This document shows, in pieces, positions 1-5,337 of a stretch of DNA of 7,065 bases. The translations under genes and the position numbers were made by a program. Numbering within the stretch: position 1 is the first letter of the stretch; every line of letters starts with the position of its first letter. This DNA comes from Chitinophagales bacterium (GTDB lineage Bacteria > Bacteroidota > Bacteroidia > Chitinophagales > Saprospiraceae): positions 1-7,065 of the forward strand of contig JAAFHO010000304.1 in NCBI GenBank assembly GCA_013297575.1, given 5' to 3'. A model generated the notes under the pieces. That model was not told where the DNA came from and searched no databases. It saw nothing but the letters and a program-made list of their open reading frames with translations.

Positions 1-1881
1 TGTAAAGGTAACCCCAGTTGGCTTGGGTGCCCATATAGAATAACCATGACCGCGTGCGCCAGCAATCGTGTGGCTTACTGGTGCAGTTTTTATCAGCACG
101 CGTCCATCTGCCTGTACGCGTGAGACTGTAACGCCATGCGCGCCGGAATAATCGTACAAATCGGTATTGTACCAACCCGTATTGCCTACCGTAACCCATA
201 CTTCTTGGTCTTGGGTGTTATTGGAGACCGTGTTATAAAAATCGGTAATGCCAATCAGGGCTTTTCCGTTGCGCTCAATAACAAGGTGATCGCCGCTGCT
301 GCCTTTTTGGTAAAACGGTGCAGAACCGCCAGTAAGTGCTGTTGGAACACCATAATCGCCATTTTTATAGGCCAGTTTTTGGTGTGCCTGTATGATATTT
401 ACGATGTCTTCGCGTACGGGAAGATCGGTGGTGCTGGTGGGTAAATGGCTAAAGCGCTTACCTGTTGTACCTATGTCAAACAAATCTTCAAAAAAGACCG
501 TTGGGTTACCATCCATCGCAAAGGCAGTGGCATAGGCCGCAAATAAACGTGGTTCGCGTGGGTCGATATGTTGCCCGTTGCCACCCAGTTCTTGTCCAGT
601 ATTCCAGCCACTTGCTGTGCCGAGTGGTTGCGAGTAATTGCCATTGGTAGAAAGAAATGGCCTAAATGTATCGTGGTTATTGACAAAAGGACAAGTGCGG
701 TGTACGCGTTGGGTAGCGTAGTTATAAAAACGCTTATCCTGTTGTTCACCGGGCAGGTTTTGCATATTATAACCGCCCGAACTCAATACCATGCTATAAA
801 TGCCGCCATTAGCACCGTATCCACGCAGACTAAAGTCGAAAGTACCCGTATGCTCTTCTGTACCGCTGCGGACATTGGTGACATAATTGTCCAAATCCGT
901 TTTTGAACCGATCCATTCGCCTACATTAAACATGGCTTCACCGCCTTGTGCAAAAGCGGGTAAAACGTATTTCGTATTATAGATCAAATCTTCCTGCTCA
1001 TAGATCGGGAAATGTTTAACAGCATCCCAACGCCATCCGTCCACGCCGGTTTGTTTTTTGTACCACATGATCCAGTTGCGCGAATTGTCGCGCATGTAAT
1101 TGCTACCTTGTGCTGGATTTACATAAGTGCGCGATACACCGCCCACCGTCACCGAACCGGATGTTGGGATATTTGAACTTTGGCCATAAGCACTGCTTTC
1201 GTAAGAAATATCGGGGCCAAAGAACGCCGAACATATATCGCCTGTAGTGCAGTTATTGTTCAAGTTTGGGTAAAAATTGGGGTAATTCTTTGACCAACGC
1301 CCGCTTCGAGTCCAGTAATCGTTTTGGGTATCATCGATCAATGGCGTGGCGTAGGATACATACCTGAAATTTTTGTAACCACTGGAATTTACCATGGAAT
1401 AACTCGTTTCGGGATCTTGTCCGCCCGCGCCGCCGTTACTGCCGGCGCCATCGACGTGGTTGAGTACGACATCTTGGATGACTTCCATACCATTGGCGTG
1501 CATCACCCCGATCATGCGCAAAAGTTCGTCTTTTGTGCCCATGCGTGTGCGAACATTGAGAGAATCGGAACCACCTTTTTGGTATTTATCACCGAGGTCG
1601 TAATGGTCGAAAGGGCTATAACCCACAGAACCAGTGGAGCCATTTTTGTAGGAAGGTGGCACCCAAACTGCGTCGATACCCATGGCTTTTAGGCGGGGCG
1701 ATAGTTCGGTCAGGTAGTTGCTCCATCGGTTCGGGAAATTGTCGTTCCGATAGTCCCACCAAAAGCCTTGCATCACTACTTTTTTGACACGTGTTGCTTG
1801 TGCTTGTGCATGGTGGGCAATAAAGAACAGGGTAAAAATGCTCAAAACTAAGGTTAAACCAATACTTTTGAGGGACGCCAT
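1..1881 (-). CDS. Secreted GH13 alpha-amylase (partial, 3' end outside window)
   Basis: Predicted endo-acting alpha-amylase hydrolysing alpha-1,4-glucan bonds in starch or glycogen outside the cytoplasm. Reading the minus strand from 1881 gives 627 codons open to the window edge, so the C-terminus is missing. Residues 1-29 form a signal peptide: short basic start, hydrophobic core at about 7-22, then AQAQA. All four GH13 motifs are visible: region I DVVLNH (137-142); region II GWRWDAVKH (282-290, nucleophile D286); region III FNVGEW (318-323, acid/base E322); region IV FVNNHD (399-404, transition-state stabiliser D404). GYSPFDHYDLGD (88-99) resembles liquefying bacterial amylases (GH13_5-like). 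From about residue 505 the sequence reads as the C-terminal beta domain, with GYSIWAP near the edge. A T9SS sorting domain may follow but is not seen. In-frame ATGs at 1917 and near 1950 are alternative starts; 1881 gives the most compact signal peptide. No Shine-Dalgarno site is evident. Confidence 0.95.
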   Translation of the reverse strand, partial: MASLKSIGLTLVLSIFTLFFIAHHAQAQATRVKKVVMQGFWWDYRNDNFPNRWSNYLTELSPRLKAMGIDAVWVPPSYKNGSTGSVGYSPFDHYDLGDKYQKGGSDSLNVRTRMGTKDELLRMIGVMHANGMEVIQDVVLNHVDGAGSNGGAGGQDPETSYSMVNSSGYKNFRYVSYATPLIDDTQNDYWTRSGRWSKNYPNFYPNLNNNCTTGDICSAFFGPDISYESSAYGQSSNIPTSGSVTVGGVSRTYVNPAQGSNYMRDNSRNWIMWYKKQTGVDGWRWDAVKHFPIYEQEDLIYNTKYVLPAFAQGGEAMFNVGEWIGSKTDLDNYVTNVRSGTEEHTGTFDFSLRGYGANGGIYSMVLSSGGYNMQNLPGEQQDKRFYNYATQRVHRTCPFVNNHDTFRPFLSTNGNYSQPLGTASGWNTGQELGGNGQHIDPREPRLFAAYATAFAMDGNPTVFFEDLFDIGTTGKRFSHLPTSTTDLPVREDIVNIIQAHQKLAYKNGDYGVPTALTGGSAPFYQKGSSGDHLVIERNGKALIGITDFYNTVSNNTQDQEVWVTVGNTGWYNTDLYDYSGAHGVTVSRVQADGRVLIKTAPVSHTIAGARGHGYSIWAPKPTGVTFT

Positions 1882-1970
1882 GAGGCGCGAAACAAAGGGA
1901 GGGAATTGGATCTGCATAAAGCGGAATTTTGAAATGAAAAATGAATGCGCAAACATAATCATTTTTTCAT

Positions 1971-2002
1971 AAATAGTATTATTGTCGATGCAAATTTCCA
2001 AA
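1971..2002 (-). promoter_or_regulatory. Candidate Bacteroidota promoter for the amylase gene
   Basis: On the minus strand, TTTG (1999-2002) is followed after 20 nt by TACTATTT (1971-1978). This loosely resembles the Bacteroidota primary sigma pattern of TTTG near -33 and TAnnTTTG near -7. The -7 match is imperfect. Transcription would start near 1964, upstream of the 1917 and 1881 start codons. AT-rich DNA gives such matches easily, so this is tentative. Confidence 0.25.
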
Positions 2003-2076
2003 TATTTGTGGTGTAGTTCCTGGTTTTCGCAGGATATATGTGGTTTTATGCTTCCATCAGGCTTATTTGATTTTAA

Positions 2077-2163
2077 AAATAAGGTTGGCTATGTTTTCTA
2101 ACATTCATTCGCTACTTGTTTGGTGGCATAAATCGGCCATCCAAATAGTCAAGCGTTTTTTAA
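2077..2163. repeat. Diverged direct repeat, copy 1
   Basis: Aligns with 2652-2732. The core 2094-2138 matches 2672-2716 at 35 of 45 ungapped positions. It is flanked on the left by identical AAATAAGGT (2077-2085) and on the right by identical GTTTTTTAA (2155-2163). On the minus strand the core holds a 12-residue reading (PIYATKQVANEC) ending in TAG at 2098-2100. It aligns codon for codon, stop included, with the same place in copy 2, so this may be the tail of a lost gene. Confidence 0.6.
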
Positions 2164-2293
2164 CAAAAAAGGATAAAATAAGGAGGTATTTACAAAGGCT
2201 CAAACAAAACATTCATCGTCAGTTGATTTTGAATGCTTTGCAAATAGTATTCGTTCTGTTTGGCTCCAATGAGATTTTCCATGTTGTAATTTT

Positions 2294-2399
2294 TTATTTT
2301 CAGCCAAATCTATTAAAAAAACATAGTTTTGGCTGGAAATAAAATTTTATTTCCAGCCAAAACTGTATTTTTTTCATACATTTGGCTGGAAATGATAAA
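2294..2399. repeat. 53-bp palindromic repeat array 1 (two units)
   Basis: Two tandem units of exactly 53 bp (2294-2346 and 2347-2399). The marker CAGCCAAA begins at 2301 and 2354, and TTGGCTGG begins at 2329 and 2382. Each unit carries CAGCCAAA and TTTGGCTG as inverted arms around an AT-rich spacer of about 18 nt. The join between the units forms a second, stronger palindrome at 2325-2364. The unit is clearly related to that of array 2 but carries GGAAAT where array 2 carries GGCAAT. The first unit's outer arm is the more degenerate. Confidence 0.8.
2325..2364. repeat. Perfect 40-bp palindrome
   Basis: Positions 2325-2344 and 2345-2364 are exact reverse complements with no spacer. The left half starts AGTTTTGGCTGG and ends in AAAA. 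It spans the junction of the two units of array 1. Such a sequence could extrude as a cruciform in DNA, bind a dimeric protein, or fold as a hairpin in RNA; the sequence alone does not decide which. Confidence 0.9.
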
Positions 2400-2459
2400 T
2401 AAGTGTAACAGTATAATTAATTGATGAACAAAATAATAGCATCGGTATTACGCGTGTTT

Positions 2460-2626
2460 CAGCAATTTCCCATGTGGATCAAAACTAAGACAGGATAGCA
2501 AAACGGATGAAACGGATTTTACGGATTAGAGCGGATTATTTTGAAACAATCCGCTCTAATCCGTAAAATCCGTTTCATCCGTTTTCCCATTGAAAAACAG
2601 GGCGCATATCACATGGGAAATTGCTG
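2460..2626. mobile_element. MITE-like nested inverted-repeat element (tentative)
   Basis: CAGCAATTTCCCATGTG (2460-2476) is repeated exactly in reverse complement at 2610-2626, giving 17-bp terminal inverted repeats around a 167-bp element. A 38-bp perfect hairpin sits centrally (2500-2585), with 23 and 24 bp of unpaired sequence on either side. No protein is encoded. CGTGTTT occurs just outside both ends (2453-2459 and 2629-2635), though on the right it is offset by 2 bp, so it is only a possible target duplication. Size and symmetry fit a non-autonomous miniature element or a REP/BIME-type structure. Confidence 0.5.
2500..2585. repeat. Perfect 38-bp hairpin made of phased CGGAT units
   Basis: Arms 2500-2537 and 2548-2585 are exact reverse complements separated by a 10-nt loop. 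Within the left arm, CGGAT recurs every 9 nt (AACGGATGA, AACGGATTT, TACGGATTA, GAGCGGATT); the right arm carries the same units as ATCCG. The stem is therefore both an inverted repeat and a short tandem repeat. There is no T-tract directly after the stem, so a simple intrinsic terminator is unlikely. Confidence 0.9.
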
Positions 2627-2651
2627 CTCGTGTTTTGTATTAGAGAGATAG

Positions 2652-2732
2652 AAATAAGGTAGTGGCATTATTTTTCTAAAATTCCTCCGTTACCCGTTTG
2701 GCTGCATCAATCGCCCTTAGCTAGTTTTTTAA
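2652..2732. repeat. Diverged direct repeat, copy 2
   Basis: Partner of the repeat at 2077-2163, with the same left flank AAATAAGGT (2652-2660) and right flank GTTTTTTAA (2724-2732). Small indels separate the flanks from the core 2672-2716. On the minus strand it contains LRAIDAAKRVTEEF ending in TAG (2676-2678), preceded in frame by a stop at 2721-2723. The wording looks like a protein C-terminus, but only about 14 codons survive. Unlike copy 1, the palindromic array follows within about 22 bp. Confidence 0.6.
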
Positions 2733-2754
2733 TGAATAACCCTGTTAGGTAAAA

Positions 2755-2913
2755 TTATCCGCAGCCAAAACTGCCTAAAAAAACATATTTTTGGCTGGCA
2801 ATAAAAATTATCCGCAGCCAAAACTGTCTTAAAAATTATACTTTTGGCTGGCAATAAAAATTATTGCCAGCCAAAAGTCATGAAAAACATGTACTTTTGG
2901 CCGTCAATAAATT
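2755..2913. repeat. 53-bp palindromic repeat array 2 (three units)
   Basis: Three tandem 53-bp units (2755-2807, 2808-2860, 2861-2913). CAGCCA begins at 2762, 2815 and 2868, and TTGG of the opposite arm begins at 2791, 2844 and 2897. Units 1 and 2 match at 48 of 53 positions; unit 3 is more diverged, with GGCCGTCAAT replacing GGCTGGCAAT. Two pairings are possible: within a unit (CAGCCAAA with TTTGGCTG), or across a unit boundary, the best being 2840-2878. The array ends 29 bp before the ATPase start codon, so it lies in that gene's promoter or 5' untranslated region. Confidence 0.85.
2840..2878. repeat. 18-bp perfect stem with 3-nt loop
   Basis: Arms 2840-2857 and 2861-2878 are exact reverse complements around AAA; the left arm reads ACTTTTGGCTGGCAATAA. 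It is the unit 2/3 junction of array 2 and corresponds in position to the 40-bp palindrome of array 1. It lies 65 bp upstream of the ATPase start. Confidence 0.85.
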
Positions 2914-2942
2914 TTTAAAGATTTAAAAAGACAGACAACGAC

Positions 2943-4385
2943 ATGAAAAATTTGATTGGTAGGCAGGCTGAAATCAAAGTTTTACAGGAAGCATTAGTGT
3001 CAAATTCGGCAGAATTGGTCGCTATATATGGACGTAGAAGGGTGGGCAAAACCCATCTTATCCGAACCGTTTATCAAAAAGAATTGATTTTGGAATTGAC
3101 GGGCATCAACAATGCGCCTTTCACAGAACAAATTGAAAACTTCAGCCTTACCATTGCCCGCACCTTAAAAGTGCCCATAAGTCGTATTACACCGACCAGT
3201 TGGTTACAGGCTTTTCATGTGCTGATGGATGTATTAGAACCGCTTATTAAAGAAGAAAAAAAAGTGCTTTTTTTGGATGAATTGCCTTGGTTTGATACCC
3301 ATAAAGCGGGGTTTTTATCTGCATTCGACCATTTTTGGAATACGTGGGCATCAAAACAAGATAATTTGATCGTCGTTATTTGTGGCTCGGCAGCGTCTTG
3401 GATGATACAAAATATTGTCCGCAATAAGGGCGGTTTACACAACCGCATTACCCGCCGTTTGCGCTTGATGCCTTTCAATTTACATGAAACGGCTTTGTTT
3501 TTAGAAAGCCAAAATATTGATTTAACCCCTTATCAGATTTTACAATTGTATATGGTTATGGGCGGTATTCCTCATTATTTAAAAAATGTAAAACGAGGAG
3601 AAAGTGTTACGCAAGCCATTGATCGTATGTGTTTTACGCATGATGGATTTCTGAGTGATGAATTCATGGATTTATACACTGCTTTGTTTGGCTCATCTGA
3701 TAAACATGAACTTGTTGTGAAAGCGTTAGCCCATAAACCAAGTGGTATGACCCGCAACGAGATTGTCGATAGTTGCAAAATACCTTCCGGCGGCACGCTT
3801 ACGCAGTTGTTGGAAGAATTGCTCCAATCTGGTTTTATTTCAGAATATATTCCTTTTAACAAAACGAGTAAAGAAAACATTTATAAATTGAGCGATGAAT
3901 TTTCTTTGTTTTACATAAAGTTTATGGACAATAGTAAGGCTTTTGGACAAGGTACTTGGCAAAGTAAAACATCGAGTAACGTCTGGAAAACGTGGTGTGG
4001 ATTGGCATTTGAAAGCAGTTGTCTTAAACACATACCTCAAATCAAGAAAGCATTAGGCATATCGGGTGTTTATTCCGAACAATCGGCGTGGCGATACGTG
4101 GCGAAAGAGGACACCGAACAAGGCGCACAAATTGATTTATTGATTGATAGGCAGGACAATTGTATGAATTTATGTGAAATAAAATTCTCGCTTACGGAAT
4201 ACGAATTGGATAAAAAAAATGCCGAAAACCTCAATCAAAAAAGGCGCATTTTTTTAGCACAATCAAAGACCAAAAAATCGGTTTTTATCACAATGTTGAC
4301 CACATTTGGTGTCAAAGAAAATAGTCATTATTTTTCAACCGTTCACAATCAATTGACGATGGATGCTTTGTTTGAAAAACTGTAA
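2943..4385 (+). CDS. AAA-type ATPase with C-terminal DUF234 PD-(D/E)XK-like domain
   Basis: A 480-aa protein of the archaeal-type ATPase family (ATPase_2 plus DUF234, COG1672-like). Residues 1-240 form the P-loop ATPase: Walker A GRRRVGKT (30-37), Walker B VLFLDE (108-113), a CGS sensor-like strand (147-149) and the basic run RITRRLRL (168-175) likely to hold an arginine finger. GGIPHYL (207-213) is typical of the family. Residues about 255-305 look like a winged helix. The C-terminal part carries AFE (355-357), QIDLLID (396-402) and CEIKF (411-415), matching a PD-(D/E)XK nuclease fold with D398, E412 and K414 kept. Length is normal for the family and no break is seen. Its biological role is not established; DNA binding or cleavage is inferred from the domains. 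It stands alone, is more AT-rich than the amylase gene, and is preceded by the 53-bp array and followed by a terminator, which suggests an accessory, horizontally moving gene. No Shine-Dalgarno site is evident. Confidence 0.93.
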   Translation: MKNLIGRQAEIKVLQEALVSNSAELVAIYGRRRVGKTHLIRTVYQKELILELTGINNAPFTEQIENFSLTIARTLKVPISRITPTSWLQAFHVLMDVLEPLIKEEKKVLFLDELPWFDTHKAGFLSAFDHFWNTWASKQDNLIVVICGSAASWMIQNIVRNKGGLHNRITRRLRLMPFNLHETALFLESQNIDLTPYQILQLYMVMGGIPHYLKNVKRGESVTQAIDRMCFTHDGFLSDEFMDLYTALFGSSDKHELVVKALAHKPSGMTRNEIVDSCKIPSGGTLTQLLEELLQSGFISEYIPFNKTSKENIYKLSDEFSLFYIKFMDNSKAFGQGTWQSKTSSNVWKTWCGLAFESSCLKHIPQIKKALGISGVYSEQSAWRYVAKEDTEQGAQIDLLIDRQDNCMNLCEIKFSLTEYELDKKNAENLNQKRRIFLAQSKTKKSVFITMLTTFGVKENSHYFSTVHNQLTMDALFEKL

Positions 4386-4463
4386 AATTGCTTGGTTTTT
4401 ATCGGAAATAGATCGGTGAAAGTGCCAGTTATAAAAAGAAAAAGAGCCTTGTTAAGATAAAAG

Positions 4464-4503
4464 AATCCCGCTAAACACCCAAAAAAAGGCGAATAGCGGG
4501 ATT
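4464..4503. terminator. Hairpin terminator after the ATPase gene
   Basis: AATCCCGCTA (4464-4473) pairs exactly with TAGCGGGATT (4494-4503) across a 20-nt loop. T residues follow the stem on the plus strand, and an A-rich stretch precedes it, so it could also act on minus-strand transcripts from 4533. It lies about 80 bp after the ATPase stop codon. Confidence 0.65.
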
Positions 4504-4532
4504 TTCTAAATACTCAAGTATAAAATAAAAAA

Positions 4533-4796
4533 TTAAATACCAGATATCAATTTATTCCGGAAAGCATCTACAAAAAGGCGATAATCGCTACGGATACATT
4601 CGGCGTATTGCTCACTGAACTGTACGATATATTCCACAAAATCGGACTCACGTCCGTCTAACATACCATAAATAGCCTCTTCTGTGGAGTAATCAATCAG
4701 TTTTGATCGCTGTCTTCGTCGGAAACACAGTGGATTTTTGCTTTTGTACCCTAAAAAAAATCTATTTAAGTAAGGTATTTTGTAATTAGGGCGCAA
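4533..4796 (-). pseudogene. Probable relic ORF, C-terminal fragment of unknown protein
   Basis: An 87-codon minus-strand frame whose only 5' start is TTG at 4796, directly preceded in frame by TAA. Bacteroidota genes rarely start this way. The first 30 or so residues are basic and of low quality, crossing an A/T homopolymer run (4753-4760). The last 52 or so, from STEEAIYGML to the end, read like a genuine acidic, aromatic-rich protein tail (SDFVEYIVQF, DYRLFVDAF). The simplest reading is the 3' remnant of a longer gene truncated or frameshifted upstream. An internal ATG (codon 45) could express a short peptide of about 43 aa. The family is not recognised. Confidence 0.4.
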
Positions 4797-4971
4797 TTAT
4801 AAATATTATATGTGTTTGAAATAAAATAATATCCATTTTTTTTCGCAAATTTTTAGAATATGATAATTAATCCTATGGATATGAAATGAATACCTTAATA
4901 TTGCGTCGGTTAAGGGCTGATGGCCTTTACTAATTTATAATTTTTCCAATTTTAAACAATAATTTACTATT

Positions 4972-5184
4972 ATGAGCCAGGTATCAAAAACACCCCAACG
5001 TTCTACAAAATCATTAATCATCCGTTTTGTTTTATTACTTGTTCCCAGTACCCTTTTTATGCTACTTTTGAACGGGCCAACTTTGTCGTGGGACAAATTT
5101 TTCTTTCGTTACCTCCCTTTTTTGGTATTTGCAGGCATTTTGTATGTCTTAGTTATGAAGCAAATTGAAGCAAGAAAAGCCTGA
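4972..5184 (+). CDS. Small two-helix inner-membrane protein, function unknown
   Basis: A 70-aa protein with a basic N-terminus (KTPQRSTKS), a hydrophobic helix at about 15-34, a short loop (NGPTLSWDKFFFRY) and a second helix at about 47-62 ending in KQIEARKA. By the positive-inside rule both ends should face the cytoplasm, with the loop periplasmic. The ATG at 4972 follows an AT-rich leader without a Shine-Dalgarno site, as is usual in Bacteroidota. It stands alone between the relic ORF and a hairpin shared with the convergent gene. The clean alternation of charged ends and helices supports a real gene; no family is recognised. Confidence 0.65.
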   Translation: MSQVSKTPQRSTKSLIIRFVLLLVPSTLFMLLLNGPTLSWDKFFFRYLPFLVFAGILYVLVMKQIEARKA

Positions 5185-5239
5185 GAAATGAATAGAAAGG
5201 TTGTTTCCATAAGTTAAGGCAACGGATTAGCCTCAAAAT

Positions 5240-5286
5240 AACAGATAGTATCGGTGTTGTTTGAAATTGTGCCGATACTATCCGTT
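5240..5286. terminator. Hairpin between convergent genes, likely bidirectional terminator
   Basis: AACAGATAGTATCGG (5240-5254) pairs with CCGATACTATCCGTT (5272-5286), 14 of 15 positions, across a 17-nt loop. It lies between the stops of the 70-aa membrane protein gene (5184) and the convergent 414-aa protein gene (5338). The following T-tracts are weak on the plus strand and moderate on the minus strand (TTATTTT). CAACGGAT at 5220-5227 can also pair with ATCCGTTG at 5280-5287, giving a competing longer-range stem. Confidence 0.55.
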
Positions 5287-5337
5287 GGATTTAATTAAAT
5301 ATACTAATGGGTTTTTTCTAAGTTTTTACCTCAAAAA

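Larger units (their letters stand above)
1918..2942. other. Repeat-dense intergenic region, no convincing gene
   Basis: About 1 kb between the divergent amylase and ATPase genes. It is AT-rich and has no reading frame with recognisable protein character; the 100-codon plus-strand frame at 2040-2342 runs through the first repeat copy and half of the first palindromic array and looks like chance. In order it contains: a possible amylase promoter; diverged repeat copy 1; a 53-bp array of two units; a nested inverted-repeat element; diverged repeat copy 2; and a 53-bp array of three units ending about 30 bp before the ATPase start. The order repeat-then-array occurs twice, which suggests an old segmental duplication. 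The stretch 2164-2293 carries only a weak, uncertain third similarity to the diverged repeat near 2240-2272. Confidence 0.7.

Noticed and set aside
136..1972. Several plus-strand open frames (e.g. 136-444, 568-906, 1324-1692, 1784-1972)
   Set aside because: They lie antisense to the amylase gene, whose minus-strand translation carries a signal peptide and all four GH13 motifs. The plus-strand translations show no family character.
2040..2342. Plus-strand frame of 100 codons
   Set aside because: It runs through a diverged repeat and half of a palindromic array, has no leader, and its translation is unlike a folded protein. Copy 2 of the repeat does not keep the frame.
2294..2913. CRISPR array
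   Set aside because: The repeats are contiguous 53-bp units with internal dyads. The part between the arms is AT-rich and similar among units, not unique spacers, and there are no cas genes.
2896..2924. Promoter for the ATPase using TTTG of the last repeat as a -33 element
   Set aside because: TTTG at 2896-2899 is present, but the would-be -7 element (TAAAGATTT) does not fit TAnnTTTG, so no promoter is called.
3215..4040. Minus-strand frames inside the ATPase gene (3215-3478, 3575-3880, 3840-4040)
   Set aside because: They are antisense shadows of a gene with intact, recognisable motifs throughout.
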